Positions 51,912 to 61,239 of a DNA stretch of 64,000 nt are shown piece after piece (the first letter of the stretch is position 1; the number at the start of each line of letters is the position of its first letter). The notes under the pieces are model-generated. The model was not told where the DNA came from and did not search any database. It was given only the letters and a program-made list of their open reading frames with translations. Origin of the DNA: Halococcus salsus (GTDB lineage Archaea > Halobacteriota > Halobacteria > Halobacteriales > Halococcaceae). The position numbers and the translations under genes are program-made. The stretch is from NCBI RefSeq assembly GCF_009900715.1, contig NZ_JAAAJC010000001.1, positions 62,001-126,000 of the forward strand. The letters run 5' to 3'.

Positions 51912-52768
51912 TGTCGACCACCTGTCTTCAACCGCGCCGCGAGTCCACCGTCGTTCGACGCCTCGAAACCGGCCGCACGCCCCGCGAGGACCGCGTTCAA
52001 CACCACACCGAGCAACACCACCATTCCCGCGAAGTAGAGTACCGTCACGAGCAACAACACCGCCCCCAGCACGCCGTAGGCCTCGTAGCTCCCCGCGTTG
52101 GCCGCGTAGATCCGGAAGACGACCTGAAGCACCGTGAGGCCGACGGCGGCGAACGCCGCCCCCGGTATCGCCTCGCGGACGGTCACGTCGTCGCCCGGGA
52201 GGAAGTAGTAGAGCGGCAACAGTACGATCGCGAGCGCGAGCAGCGTCGCGAACGTGCCGACGACCGCGACCGCGGAGACCCCGGCGACCGTGATCTCGAC
52301 CGGCCAGAACGAGACCGCCGCACCGATACCGACCGCCACCACCGCACCGAGGATCACCGCGACCAGCGTGACGACCCCGTTTTTCACCTGGCCGACGATC
52401 CCGGCGGATTCACGACCGTAGGCCCGCGAGAACGCGGTGTCGAGCCCACGGAACAGCTTGAGGGCGCTCCAGAGCAACACGAGCACGCTGGCGATCGTCG
52501 CCCCGCCGGCCCCGCTCTGTCCGCCGACCGCGCTCTGGACGAGGCTCTGGGCGCTCGACGGGAGCGAGGTGGTCGCCGAGGTCACGATCCGGTTCGCGGT
52601 CGCCGGGTTCACGGCGACCGAGATCGTGACCAGCAAGAGCAACAAGAGGGGTATCAGCGAGACGAACGCGTAGTACGCGGTGCTCGCGGCGATGAACGTG
52701 ATCTCCTTGTCCTGTACCTCCCCGACGAACGTCCGACCGAAGGAGGTCACGCGTGCGCTGGTACTCAC
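51908..52768 (-). CDS. YihY/BrkB-family membrane protein (copy 1)
   Basis: 286 residues, six or more membrane helices. Family blocks: FIAASTAYYAFVSLIPLLLLLL near the N-terminus, LLLVTVLYFAGMVVLLGVVLNAVLAGR near the end, and LPLYYFLPGDDVTVREAIPGAAFAAVG in the middle. Old names (ribonuclease BN, virulence factor BrkB) are misleading; the function of the family is not established. Third in a run of three paralogues on the same strand, most divergent of the three at the C-terminus. Confidence 0.88.
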   Translation of the reverse strand: MSTSARVTSFGRTFVGEVQDKEITFIAASTAYYAFVSLIPLLLLLLVTISVAVNPATANRIVTSATTSLPSSAQSLVQSAVGGQSGAGGATIASVLVLLWSALKLFRGLDTAFSRAYGRESAGIVGQVKNGVVTLVAVILGAVVAVGIGAAVSFWPVEITVAGVSAVAVVGTFATLLALAIVLLPLYYFLPGDDVTVREAIPGAAFAAVGLTVLQVVFRIYAANAGSYEAYGVLGAVLLLVTVLYFAGMVVLLGVVLNAVLAGRAAGFEASNDGGLAARLKTGGRQ

Positions 52769-52835
52769 GAACCCGGTTTCGGCCGACGGCCATATAAATC
52801 AGCGGGAACCCGCTCGTCCCGGTCGCGGCCCGGCC

Positions 52836-53651
52836 TTACGGCTCGATGGGGAGCCACCCGTCGTCGGGGTCGACCCGGTCGGCGAGCACGGCGTTGAGCG
52901 CCGCGCCCACCAGCAGGACGAACCCGCCGACGTAGAGCCAGACCATGATCAACAGGAAGGCGCTCGCCGCGCCGTAGAGTCGCGTCAATCCCGATACCTG
53001 GGTGTAGTAGCCGAACAGCCACTGGAGCACGGTCCACGCCGCGGCCGCGAACGTGGTGCCGGGGAGAGTCTCCGTGAACCCCACGTCGACGTCCGGGAGG
53101 ACGTAGTAGAGCGGCCCGAACACCATGGCGAGCACGACGAACACCACCAGCGGGCCGACGGTCTGCCAGAGCCGCGTCTCGACGAACGCCGACAGCCCGA
53201 CGCCGCCGAGCACCAGCGCCACCGCGGTGGCGACGATGATGACGAACACGAGCACGATGTCGAGCAGCGTCGAGAGCATCGAGGGCTCGCCGTGGGTGCC
53301 GTAGATCCCCGCGAAGGCGGTGTTGAGCGACCTGAAGGTCAACAGCGAGCCCCAGAGGAGGACCGCGACGCCGATGACGGTCGCCCGGTCGCGGTCCGCC
53401 GCGCTGAAGACGATCTCGCGAAGCAGGTCGGCGCTCTCGGGGGTCAGCGTGGTGGTCGCCCGACCCACCGCCCGCATCGCGAGTTCGTTGCCCCCGAGCG
53501 CCGTCACCGCCACCACGAGCAACAGGAGCAAGGGGACCATCGAGATGAACGCGAAGTACGCGAGGCTCGCCGCCGTGAGCACCATCCGCTCGCGCCGCCC
53601 GAGCGCGACGATGGCGGCGACGACCTCGACGACCCTGTCAGCGTTCGGCAC
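52836..53651 (-). CDS. YihY/BrkB-family membrane protein (copy 2)
   Basis: 271 residues from GTG 53651. A longer frame exists, but its first 39 residues overlap the next gene and lack family features, while a TATA-like element sits 20-29 bases before this GTG. Family blocks: TAASLAYFAFISMVPLLLLLV, FGPLYYVLPDVDVGFTETLPG, MVWLYVGGFVLLVGAALNAVLADR. The C-terminus RVDPDDGWLP resembles copy 3 (RVDPDAEWIP), so copies 2 and 3 are closer to each other. Confidence 0.85.
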   Translation of the reverse strand: MPNADRVVEVVAAIVALGRRERMVLTAASLAYFAFISMVPLLLLLVVAVTALGGNELAMRAVGRATTTLTPESADLLREIVFSAADRDRATVIGVAVLLWGSLLTFRSLNTAFAGIYGTHGEPSMLSTLLDIVLVFVIIVATAVALVLGGVGLSAFVETRLWQTVGPLVVFVVLAMVFGPLYYVLPDVDVGFTETLPGTTFAAAAWTVLQWLFGYYTQVSGLTRLYGAASAFLLIMVWLYVGGFVLLVGAALNAVLADRVDPDDGWLPIEP

Positions 53652-53670
53652 GGCTGGTCTGGGGCGCGAA

Positions 53671-53680
53671 AACGTAAGTA
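53671..53680 (-). promoter_or_regulatory. TATA-like element for YihY copy 2
   Basis: On the minus strand tacttacgtt lies 20-29 bases before the GTG start at 53651 and supports that start over the longer frame. Confidence 0.4.
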
Positions 53681-53743
53681 CACCGTCGTTCGTGGCCGAC
53701 GTTTCCGATGGTCCGCCGACCCCGCCGACGTCGAAACCGGTCG

Positions 53744-54583
53744 TCAGAGGGACGTATCCGGGATCCACTCGGCGTCGGGGTCGACCCGCCCGGCGAGCAC
53801 GGCGTTGAGCGCCGCACCGACCAGCAGCGCGAGCCCGCCGACGTAGAGCCAGGTCAGCACGAGCAACACGCCGCCGGCGACGCCGTAGAGGTGGACGCTG
53901 CTCGACGTCGTCGCGTAGAGGCGCACCACGACCGCCGAGGCCGTCCAGACCGTCGCCGCGAGCAGGGTTCCGGGGAGGACCTCGGCGAGCGAGACCCCCT
54001 CGACCTCCGGGAGGACGTAGTAGAGCGGCGCGAAGACGACCACGAGCGCGACCAGCAAGAAGAGGGGCGTCACGAGCCTGAACAGCAGCCGGTTCGCGAC
54101 CGTGTTCGCGAGCACGACCCCGACGACCGCGAACGCGACGACCGCGAGCGCCACCGCCACGAACACCACCGCCGCGTCGACGACCTTCCCGGCGAACGAG
54201 ACCGACTCGCGCTCGTCGTAGACCGCGGCGAACGCACCGTCGACCGCCCCGAACGTCCGGAGCGCGCTCCAGACCAGGATGACCGCCCCGAGCGCCCCCG
54301 CCCGGAGCCGACCGTTGGAGTTTGCGAGGAACTGGTTCGGGATCGAGACCCCGCTCGGGAGCACGGTCCCCGAGGCGGCCCCCATCACCGACGCGAGGCT
54401 CCCGTTGCCGAGCGTCGAGAGCGCGATCACCGAGAACAGGAGCAACGGGAGGAGCGCCGAGAAGAGGTAGTACGCGAGGCTCGCCGCCATCAGCGTGACC
54501 TGACGCTGGTGGGCCACCGCGATGACGGTCCTCGCGACCGACGCCAGGCGTTCGGTTCTCGGTCCACTGGCCTCGACCTGCAC
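53744..54583 (-). CDS. YihY/BrkB-family membrane protein (copy 3)
   Basis: 279 residues. Same architecture as the two following copies: LMAASLAYYLFSALLPLLLFSV, then FAPLYYVLPEVEGVSLAEVLPG, and LTWLYVGGLALLVGAALNAVLAGR at the end. Gap of 92 bases to copy 2 and 60 bases from Trm1 upstream, all on the minus strand. Function unknown; tandem duplication suggests either dosage or non-identical partners. Confidence 0.88.
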   Translation of the reverse strand: MQVEASGPRTERLASVARTVIAVAHQRQVTLMAASLAYYLFSALLPLLLFSVIALSTLGNGSLASVMGAASGTVLPSGVSIPNQFLANSNGRLRAGALGAVILVWSALRTFGAVDGAFAAVYDERESVSFAGKVVDAAVVFVAVALAVVAFAVVGVVLANTVANRLLFRLVTPLFLLVALVVVFAPLYYVLPEVEGVSLAEVLPGTLLAATVWTASAVVVRLYATTSSSVHLYGVAGGVLLVLTWLYVGGLALLVGAALNAVLAGRVDPDAEWIPDTSL

Positions 54584-54644
54584 ACCCCGGCTTCAGAGCC
54601 CGACGGTATGAACGGTCCGCTCTCGCGGTCCGTCCGCCCGCCGC

Positions 54645-55754
54645 TCACGCACCGTCGGTCGCGGCCTCGATCTCCTCGACCGTGGCGTCGGTCTTGAACG
54701 TCGTGCCGCCGTACTGCGCGCGCGAGGCCCGGTAGCCCGCCTCGCGGAGCGACCCGAGGAACTCGTCCATCGCGTTCGCCGACCGGCCCCACCGCCGACA
54801 GAGCCGGTGCTGGTCGTAGTGGGTGGGGAGGTGGAGTTCGTCGTCGAGCGTCGCGAGCAGGTCGAACGCCCGCGAGGCGGTGCCGAGCTCGCCGGTGACC
54901 TGTTTGCGAACCCGATCGACGAACCCGGCCTCGTGGGTCGGTCCGAGCCAGACCGGGCCGGCGGTGGCGACCGACTCCCCGCACGTCGGACAGGCGTCGG
55001 GTGGATGGGCGATCAGTCCCCTCTCCGACTCACGGTCGAGACACGCGAAGCAGTGGTGGATGTAACCGAGTTTTTCGACGGCGGCGTTCGCGTCGGTCGC
55101 GCGCCGGGAGACCGAGAGGTAGGTCCGGACGTAGTGGTTCGTGGCGTGGCTCAGTACGGGCGTCGCGGCGACGTCGTAGCGCGCGGCGGTACGGACCAAC
55201 GCGCCGAGAAGCACGCGAAGCCCCATCTCGGCGTGGTACTCGGTGTTCTGCGGCAGTGCGCTGTACGACCGGACCCCGCTCTCGCGGTGGGCCCCACACA
55301 GCGGCGCGGTGTCGGTCGCCGTCACGCAGACGAGGTCCGCGGCGCTCCGGAAGGCCGCGTCGGCGAACGGGATCGGCGTTCCGAACGGGTCGAGGTCCAC
55401 GACGTCGAAGCGCTCCTCGTGCATGAGCGCGTTCGCGTTCCGCTCCTCGACCCGGCCGTCGAGGTCGTTGCGCACGAGGTTCTCCCGACAGAGCGCCGCG
55501 GCGTCGGTGTCGTGGTCGCAGAGCGTGGCGTCGTAGCCCGCGTTCGCCGCCCGGACCCCGCGAGCCCCGGTGGCTGCGTTGGCGTCGAGGTACGACAGCC
55601 GGTCGCGGTCGGCCTCGCTTTCGTGGGCTCGGAGCACGGCGACCGTGAGGTCGCGGTTGAACTCCTGGACGGGGTTGAAGAACACCGCGTCGCCGACGCC
55701 CGTCTCGGGCTGTTCGGGGACCACGAGCTCGACCTCGCCCTCCGTGACGTGCAT
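54645..55754 (-). CDS. trm1: tRNA (guanine(26)-N(2))-dimethyltransferase Trm1
   Basis: 369 residues from ATG 55754. SAM-dependent enzyme that makes m2,2G26 in tRNA. Features: [21 protein letters not shown] at the N-terminus, [16 protein letters not shown] (SAM motif I region), [13 protein letters not shown] (motif IV, DPFG) and a C-terminal zinc-binding pair (CFAC... and CPTCG). The frame extends 33 residues upstream without family similarity. Cytosolic. Confidence 0.94.
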   Translation of the reverse strand: MHVTEGEVELVVPEQPETGVGDAVFFNPVQEFNRDLTVAVLRAHESEADRDRLSYLDANAATGARGVRAANAGYDATLCDHDTDAAALCRENLVRNDLDGRVEERNANALMHEERFDVVDLDPFGTPIPFADAAFRSAADLVCVTATDTAPLCGAHRESGVRSYSALPQNTEYHAEMGLRVLLGALVRTAARYDVAATPVLSHATNHYVRTYLSVSRRATDANAAVEKLGYIHHCFACLDRESERGLIAHPPDACPTCGESVATAGPVWLGPTHEAGFVDRVRKQVTGELGTASRAFDLLATLDDELHLPTHYDQHRLCRRWGRSANAMDEFLGSLREAGYRASRAQYGGTTFKTDATVEEIEAATDGA

Positions 55755-55850
55755 GGCGGGGATCGACGGCCGAGTGCGAAAAGCAGCGCGTCCTGAAGCG
55801 AGGACCCGCCGGACCGGGGGTCCCGGTTCGATACCCGAACGAACACAACG

Positions 55851-55859
55851 CACTTAATG
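55851..55859 (+). promoter_or_regulatory. trkA: TATA-like element for trkA
   Basis: cacttaatg lies 37-45 bases before the trkA start, in the short divergent gap with trm1. Confidence 0.35.
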
Positions 55860-55895
55860 ACACCCATCGGACGTGCCACGTATGAGTGAGTTCGT

Positions 55896-57227
55896 ATGCG
55901 GATAGTGATCGTCGGGGCTGGCGACGTCGGGACCCACATCGCCGAGGACCTCGCGGACGTCCACGACATCGCGATGGTCGACCAGGACGAGGAGGACATC
56001 GAGCGTCTGGTGACCGACTTCGGCGTCACCGGGGTGACGGGCGACGGCCGGTCGCTCGATACGCTCGAAGAGGCGGGTATCCGCGACGCCGAGGTCGTGA
56101 TCGCGAGCACCGACGACGACGCGGTCAACGTCATGGTCTGTGGCGCGGCGCGAAACGTCACCGACGCGCGCACGATCGCCCGGGTGAAATCGCCCGACCT
56201 CTACGAGACCTGGCAGCACTTCGAGGGCGCGCTCGGGGTCGACATGATGCTCTCCGTCGACCGACTCCCCGCCGAGTCGCTCGTCCGGACGGTCTCGCTG
56301 CCGGGGGCGCTCGCGACGAACATGTTCGTCGAGGGCCAGGTCGAGATGGCGGAGTTCGAGGTGGACGAGAACGCGCCGATCGCCGGCAAGACCGTCGAGG
56401 AGGGCGACGAGTACCCCTCGCTGACGTTCGCGGGCGTGCTCCGCGGCGACGAGGTCGTGATCCCGAGCGGCGATACGACGATCGAGGCGGGCGACCGCGT
56501 GGTGGCGATCGGGAGTCCATCGAGCATGCGGCGGTTCGCGCACGCGCTCACCGATAGCGACTCGCTCGATATCGACGACGATATCGTGATCGTCGGCGGT
56601 GGCGAGGTCGGCATCCAGGTCGCCGAAGCGTTCGAGCGCAGCGAGTACGGACCGCGACTGATCGACCACGACTCGGAGCGTGTCGCAGCGCTCGAGGAGC
56701 GTCTCGACCGAACCACCGTGGTCGAGGGCGACGTGCGGTCGTTCTCGTTCCTCGCCGACTCCGACGTCGGCGACGCCGACCTCCTGGTCGGCACGCTCGA
56801 CGACGAGACCAACTACGTGCTGGCGCTGCTCGCGCGCGACATGGGTGTCGAGTACACCGCGGCGGTGGTCGACGAGGCCGACTACGGCGACCTGTTCGAG
56901 GCCGCCGGCGTCGACGTGGTGGTCCAGCCCCACACCGTCGTGGCGCGCCAGACCACCCGCGTGACGCGGGGCTACACCAACGAGGCCGCGGTGCTCGAAC
57001 AGGACAGCGCCGAGGTCCTCGAGATAACCGTCGAGTCCGGGAGCGCGCTCGCCGGCGACTCGCTCAGCGACGTCGCGCTCGACCTCCCCGACGGGTTCGT
57101 GATCGGCGCGGTGGTGCGCAACGGCACGCTCCGGACGCCCCGCGGCGGCACCGTGATCCAGACCGGCGACCACGTCGTGGCCTTCGTCGACACCGACGAC
57201 CTCGACGAGGTCGCGGCGGCGCTCTGA
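55896..57227 (+). CDS. trkA: Trk potassium uptake system protein TrkA
   Basis: 443 residues: two repeats of an NAD-binding RCK_N domain ([15 protein letters not shown] at 4-18; [15 protein letters not shown] at about 231-245), each followed by an RCK_C domain. Peripheral regulatory subunit that gates a TrkH-type K+ channel; halophiles depend on high cytosolic K+. TrkH is not adjacent. Seven bases before truD on the same strand. Confidence 0.94.
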   Translation: MRIVIVGAGDVGTHIAEDLADVHDIAMVDQDEEDIERLVTDFGVTGVTGDGRSLDTLEEAGIRDAEVVIASTDDDAVNVMVCGAARNVTDARTIARVKSPDLYETWQHFEGALGVDMMLSVDRLPAESLVRTVSLPGALATNMFVEGQVEMAEFEVDENAPIAGKTVEEGDEYPSLTFAGVLRGDEVVIPSGDTTIEAGDRVVAIGSPSSMRRFAHALTDSDSLDIDDDIVIVGGGEVGIQVAEAFERSEYGPRLIDHDSERVAALEERLDRTTVVEGDVRSFSFLADSDVGDADLLVGTLDDETNYVLALLARDMGVEYTAAVVDEADYGDLFEAAGVDVVVQPHTVVARQTTRVTRGYTNEAAVLEQDSAEVLEITVESGSALAGDSLSDVALDLPDGFVIGAVVRNGTLRTPRGGTVIQTGDHVVAFVDTDDLDEVAAAL

Positions 57228-57234
57228 GCGCTGG

Positions 57235-58587
57235 ATGCGACCGGCCCATCCCACCGAGCGCGCGGTCGGCATCGCCCACTACGTCAGCGACGCCGACGGC
57301 GTCGGTGGAACGATCCGTGCCGAACCGGCGGACTTCCGGGTGCGCGAACTCGAAACCACGGGCTTCGAACCGCTCGACGCCGACCCCGGTCCCTATCCGC
57401 ACGTCGTGGTCCGTGCCACGCTCGAAAACTGGGACACCAACGACTTCGCGCGGGCGCTCTCGAATAGACTGGAGATCAGCCGCGAGCGGGTCGATTGGGC
57501 GGGAACGAAGGACAAACGAGCGGTGACCACTCAGCTGTTCTCGGTACGCAACGGCGATCCTCGGGCGCTCGACGCGGTCGACTTCGACGGGGTGGAACTC
57601 GAGATGGTCGGCCGGGCGGGCCGCGGGCTCCAGTTCGGCGACCTCGCGGGCAACGCCTTCGAGGTCGTCGTTCGCGACGCCGACACCGACCCCGTCGCGG
57701 CGATCGCCGACGACCTCCAGGCGTTCGGCGGGGGGGACGACGGGACGGTCGGCCTTCCCAACTACTTCGGCCAGCAGCGGTTCGGGAGTCTCCGGCCGGT
57801 GACCCACGAGGTGGGGCTCGCGGTCGTCCGCGGCGACTGGAAGGGGGCGGTGGTGGCGTATCTCGGGGACCCCGACGACGCCGAACCGCCCGGCACCCGC
57901 GAGGCGCGCGGGTTCGTGGACGACGAAGTGGCGGCGGCGGGCGACGAAGACTGGGCCGGCGCGCTCGACCGGTTCCCGCGGCGGCTGGGCTTCGAGCGGG
58001 CGATGCTCCACCGGCTGGCCGAGGACGGAGCCGGCGGCCCCGAGGATTACCGGGCGGCGCTCGAAACCGCTCCTACCAACCTCCAGCGGCTGTTCGTCAA
58101 CGCCGCGCAGTCATTCGTCTTCAACCGGATCCTCTCGGCGCGGCTCGACGCCGGATTGCCGTTCGACGCGGCGGTGGCGGGCGACGTGGTGTGTTTCACG
58201 GACGAGGGCGGGCGGGACGACCTCGCGGTGCCCGACCCCGACCGAGAGCAGCGCGTCACGTCGGACCGGGTCGGTACCGTGAACCGCCACACGGCGCGTG
58301 GACGGGCGTTCGTCACCGCGCCGCTGGTGGGGACCGAAACCGACCTCGCCGAGGGCGAACCCGGCGAGATCGAGCGCCGGGTACTCGACGACGTCGGGGT
58401 CGAACCCGGGGACTTCGACCGCCCGGGGGAGTTCCACTCGACGGGCACCCGGCGGGCGATACTGGTCCGCACCGACCTCGCGATCGAGCGCGACCCGCTC
58501 ACGTTCGGCTTTCGGCTGCCGAAGGGGTCCTACGCGACCGTGGTGCTCCGCGAGTTCTGCAAGACGGACCCACGGAACCTGGGCTGA
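57235..58587 (+). CDS. truD: tRNA pseudouridine(13) synthase TruD
   Basis: 450 residues. Catalytic motif [12 protein letters not shown] with Asp93, plus NYFGQQRFG and the FRVRELE N-terminal block and [13 protein letters not shown]. The TRUD insertion domain spans the middle (about 190-330). Converts U13 (in archaea also other sites) to pseudouridine. Likely co-transcribed with trkA. Confidence 0.95.
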   Translation: MRPAHPTERAVGIAHYVSDADGVGGTIRAEPADFRVRELETTGFEPLDADPGPYPHVVVRATLENWDTNDFARALSNRLEISRERVDWAGTKDKRAVTTQLFSVRNGDPRALDAVDFDGVELEMVGRAGRGLQFGDLAGNAFEVVVRDADTDPVAAIADDLQAFGGGDDGTVGLPNYFGQQRFGSLRPVTHEVGLAVVRGDWKGAVVAYLGDPDDAEPPGTREARGFVDDEVAAAGDEDWAGALDRFPRRLGFERAMLHRLAEDGAGGPEDYRAALETAPTNLQRLFVNAAQSFVFNRILSARLDAGLPFDAAVAGDVVCFTDEGGRDDLAVPDPDREQRVTSDRVGTVNRHTARGRAFVTAPLVGTETDLAEGEPGEIERRVLDDVGVEPGDFDRPGEFHSTGTRRAILVRTDLAIERDPLTFGFRLPKGSYATVVLREFCKTDPRNLG

Positions 58588-58625
58588 AGCGACCGGGTTA
58601 TCCGTTTTCGTGATCCAGTTCGAGC

Positions 58626-59354
58626 ATGGAGTGTCGTCGGTGTGGGGGCTCGCTCGACCGCGCCGGCGACTTCTGTCTGGCGTGTGATACCGCCAACGCC
58701 GACTGCGTGGTCTGTGAGGTCGGTCGCGAGCGCGCGACCGTCACCAGCCTGCTCGACGGCGAGCGCGTCGGGACGTGGACGGTGACCACGGTCGAGGAAT
58801 CGGGCGAGAACGAGAAGCGCGAGCGCCGGAACTTCGCGGGTCGGCTCGCCGACGAGATCCATCGAAAACGACCCGAGGAAGTGTACGCGACCGGCGACCG
58901 CGACGTCTTGCGGGCCCTGCGCGCACAGCTCCACTACGACCTCCGGCGGGTGGCCGACCCCGATGGGGACCCGGTGCGGGCGGTGGTCGAGCGGAGCGGC
59001 GAGGTCCCGCTCGAAGTGGTCGAGACCCCGCCGCGCGAGAAGGTGGGCGGGAGCCACTCGACGCTGGTCGGCGGTCGAGCGGGCAAGCGGATCGTGCGCC
59101 TCGCCGCGGACCACCCCCACGTCAAGAAAGTCATCCCAGGACCGATCGACGCCGGCGGTCGTGGGTCGCGCACGGGCGTCCGAGCGAAGGCGACCCGGGC
59201 GGACGGGACGGGAAACGTCCGATTACTGGTTCGGGACGGTTCGAGCGTCCAGGAGGTGCGGGTGGTGACGACCGCCGCCGACCGTGCCCAGGGCGAGCGG
59301 GTTCGCGGCGACCTGAACGCGGGGCTCGACGAGGCGGGCTTTCGGGCGGCGTGA
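58626..59354 (+). CDS. DUF2103 metal-binding protein
   Basis: 242 residues. N-terminal cysteine motifs CRRCGG, CLACDTAN and CVVCEVG make a likely zinc-binding module (residues 3-32). A middle region follows (about 35-120), then the DUF2103 core (about 130-235) with KVGGSHSTLVGGRAGKRIVR and HVKKVIPGPIDAGG. The family is archaeal and uncharacterised. Sits between truD and the L37Ae operon on the same strand, which hints at an RNA-related role. Confidence 0.8.
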   Translation: MECRRCGGSLDRAGDFCLACDTANADCVVCEVGRERATVTSLLDGERVGTWTVTTVEESGENEKRERRNFAGRLADEIHRKRPEEVYATGDRDVLRALRAQLHYDLRRVADPDGDPVRAVVERSGEVPLEVVETPPREKVGGSHSTLVGGRAGKRIVRLAADHPHVKKVIPGPIDAGGRGSRTGVRAKATRADGTGNVRLLVRDGSSVQEVRVVTTAADRAQGERVRGDLNAGLDEAGFRAA

Positions 59355-59380
59355 GACCGGTCACCACGACGAACACGAAG

Positions 59381-59389
59381 GGTTTTAGC
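59381..59389 (+). promoter_or_regulatory. TATA-like element for the rpl37ae operon
   Basis: ggttttagc lies 27-35 bases before the rpl37ae start codon. Confidence 0.5.
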
Positions 59390-59415
59390 CGCGCGCCGGT
59401 CTACCGGGATCCACT

Positions 59416-59679
59416 ATGGTCAACAAGAAAGCCGGAAGTGCGGGTCGGTTCGGCGCGCGGTACGGCCGTGTCTCGCGGCGACGCGTCGCCGAGATCGAGG
59501 CCGACATGGAGGACGCGACGGTCGACGGCGACGACGTGACCCGCGTCGGGACGGGCATCTGGAAGAACGAGGAGACCGGCGAGACGTTCGCCGGCGGGGC
59601 CTACCGCCCCGAGACGCCCGGTGGCCGCACCGTCAAGCGCTCGATCCGGGCGGCGCTCGCCGAGGAGAACGACGAGTGA
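59416..59679 (+). CDS. rpl37ae: 50S ribosomal protein L37Ae lacking the zinc-ribbon cysteines
   Basis: 87 residues. N-terminal [22 protein letters not shown] and C-terminal [22 protein letters not shown] are clear L37Ae. In characterised archaeal and eukaryotic L37Ae a CxxC...CxxC zinc ribbon lies between. Here the positions read DATVDGDDV and [11 protein letters not shown] and the protein has no cysteine at all. The gene is otherwise intact and in its normal operon, so this looks like a functional zinc-free form. It precedes rpo12 with a 4-base overlap. Confidence 0.93.
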   Translation: MVNKKAGSAGRFGARYGRVSRRRVAEIEADMEDATVDGDDVTRVGTGIWKNEETGETFAGGAYRPETPGGRTVKRSIRAALAEENDE

Positions 59680-59810
59680 GCTACAAGTGTTCGCGGTGCA
59701 AGCGCGACGTCGAACTCGACGACTACGGCGGCGTTCGATGTCCCTACTGCGGACACCGCGTCCTGTTGAAGGAGCGCGCCCGCGACGTCAAGGAAGTCGA
59801 CGTCGAGTAG
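59676..59810 (+). CDS. rpo12: DNA-directed RNA polymerase subunit Rpo12 (P)
   Basis: 44 residues, GTG start overlapping the rpl37ae stop (GTGA). Zinc ribbon [14 protein letters not shown]...[13 protein letters not shown] intact; C-terminal basic/acidic tail VKEVDVE. Standard archaeal order L37Ae-Rpo12-Pcc1. Too short for routine ORF lists. Confidence 0.94.
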   Translation: MSYKCSRCKRDVELDDYGGVRCPYCGHRVLLKERARDVKEVDVE

Positions 59811-59811
59811 C

Positions 59812-60075
59812 GTGCGCCACGAGACGGTTCTGACGCTCGACTACGACGACCAGAGCGACGCGGCTCTCGTCGAACGGAGCCTCGCGCCCGAGATCGGCGA
59901 CATCGAAGGCGACCGGACGACGGCGACGCTCGCGCGCGACGGCGACGAACTCCGGATCACCATCGACGCGGCGGACCTCGTCGCGCTCCGGGCAGGCCAG
60001 AACACCTGGCTCTCGTTGGTCGGTGTCGCCGAGCGGTGTGCAGCGGCCGGAGCGGATGCGTCGGGGTCTCGCTAA
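59812..60075 (+). CDS. pcc1: KEOPS complex subunit Pcc1
   Basis: 87 residues, GTG start one base after the rpo12 stop. Small alpha/beta subunit that dimerises KEOPS and contacts Kae1; motifs: RSLAPEIGDIEGDRTTATL and ADLVALRAGQNTWLSLV. Works with the Kae1-Bud32 fusion encoded at 35192-36796 in this window for t6A modification. Confidence 0.9.
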   Translation: MRHETVLTLDYDDQSDAALVERSLAPEIGDIEGDRTTATLARDGDELRITIDAADLVALRAGQNTWLSLVGVAERCAAAGADASGSR

Positions 60076-60144
60076 CGCCGCCGTTTCTCCTGGACACCAC
60101 TGTTCCTCCCGAGTACCGTCGTCCCTCTGCATACGGGTCGATGG

Positions 60145-60441
60145 TCACTCCCGTTTTCGGATCCGACTCTCGTCCCTGGTCTGATACCAGGCGACGCCGG
60201 CGACGACGCAGCCGGCGACGAGGCTCACCCCCGCGATCCCGTTGGTCAGGAGCGACGAGCGAACCAGGTCGTTGGCGACGGAGAACTGGATCCCAGCTGC
60301 GAGGAAGATCAGCCCGAAGCCGGCGACTCGCTTGCCGCTGGCCGTCCGAACACGCTTCCCGGTGAAACCGAGGGCGATACTCGTGATACTGAGCACGAAC
60401 AGAATGACGACTGCTACGACGAGGGATAGGTCCGGACTCAC
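60145..60441 (-). CDS. Small three-helix membrane protein, unknown
   Basis: 98 residues from GTG 60441, with three hydrophobic segments (about 6-25, 40-58 and 67-85) and a basic C-terminus. The longer frame has a non-hydrophobic N-terminal part; the GTG is preferred because gtatatacca on the minus strand lies 31-39 bases upstream of it. No family recognised. Divergent from prefoldin beta. Confidence 0.6.
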   Translation of the reverse strand: MSPDLSLVVAVVILFVLSITSIALGFTGKRVRTASGKRVAGFGLIFLAAGIQFSVANDLVRSSLLTNGIAGVSLVAGCVVAGVAWYQTRDESRIRKRE

Positions 60442-60471
60442 GACGCTCTCGGTGTTCAACGGATGCCCGAT

Positions 60472-60480
60472 GGTATATAC
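60472..60480 (-). promoter_or_regulatory. TATA element for the small membrane protein
   Basis: gtatatacc on the minus strand is one of the best TATA matches in the window and supports the GTG start at 60441. Confidence 0.5.
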
Positions 60481-60573
60481 GTCCGTGGTTCGGTCCGGAC
60501 ACGATCCCGCTCTCGCGACGCGGCGTAGTCCCGAAAGCAGGGGTTTTTCCCTCCGGACGGCCACGGAGGCAGT

Positions 60574-60978
60574 ATGCAGGGTAACCTTCCGCCGGAAGCA
60601 CAGGAGAAAATCGAGCAGCTCCAGGACCTTCAGGACAGCGCCCAGCAGGTCGCAGCCCAGAAACAGCAGGCCGAGAGCACGCTCACCTCCTCACAGACCG
60701 CGCTCGACGAGCTCGACGACCTCGACGGCGACGCCACGATGTACCGCGAGGTCGGCGAACTCCTCATCGAGACGGAGTACGACGAAGCCAAAGACGACCT
60801 CGAGGACAAGGTGTCGAGCCTCGAAGTCCGCGTCGAGACGCTCCAGAAGCAGGAGGACCGCGTTCGCGAGCAGTTCGAGGACCTCCAGAGCGAGCTGCAG
60901 GAGATGCTGAGCGGCGGTGGCGGTCCGGGTGCGGGCGGCCCTGGCGGGATGGGTCCCGGCCCGAGCGCCGGCGGATAG
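60574..60978 (+). CDS. pfdB: Prefoldin subunit beta
   Basis: 134 residues. Coiled-coil chaperone subunit: N-terminal helix ([26 protein letters not shown]), beta-hairpin region with [18 protein letters not shown], second helix ([21 protein letters not shown]). The C-terminus is Gly/Pro-rich with Gly-Met, somewhat like the thermosome tail. Hands unfolded proteins to the thermosome, encoded at 46651. Adjacent to a DUF3194 gene, as in other archaea. Confidence 0.94.
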   Translation: MQGNLPPEAQEKIEQLQDLQDSAQQVAAQKQQAESTLTSSQTALDELDDLDGDATMYREVGELLIETEYDEAKDDLEDKVSSLEVRVETLQKQEDRVREQFEDLQSELQEMLSGGGGPGAGGPGGMGPGPSAGG

Positions 60979-61212
60979 ATGCCGACCGACGAGGAAGTGG
61001 TCGAAACGGCCAGCGACGCCGCCGAGGGACTGGTTCTCTCGCGCTACAAACAATCGGCGATCCGCGACCTCGACGTCACGGTGCGCTTCGAGGACGGCGT
61101 TCTCGACGTCGACGTCTACCTCGACGCGCCCGCGGACCCGGATCCGGAACTGGTCGCGGAGGAGGCGGTGCTCGCAGCGGAGTCGGCGGTCGACGAGTTG
61201 TTCGACGAGTAA
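60979..61212 (+). CDS. DUF3194 protein
   Basis: 77 residues starting right after the prefoldin stop with no gap. Compact acidic alpha/beta protein (EEVVETASDAAEGLVLSRYKQ, RDLDVTVRFEDGVLDVDVYL). Archaeal family of unknown function regularly found next to prefoldin beta, so a link to protein folding is plausible. Confidence 0.8.
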   Translation: MPTDEEVVETASDAAEGLVLSRYKQSAIRDLDVTVRFEDGVLDVDVYLDAPADPDPELVAEEAVLAAESAVDELFDE

Positions 61213-61239
61213 CGAAACGGCTCGCTTTCCGCGGTCTAA

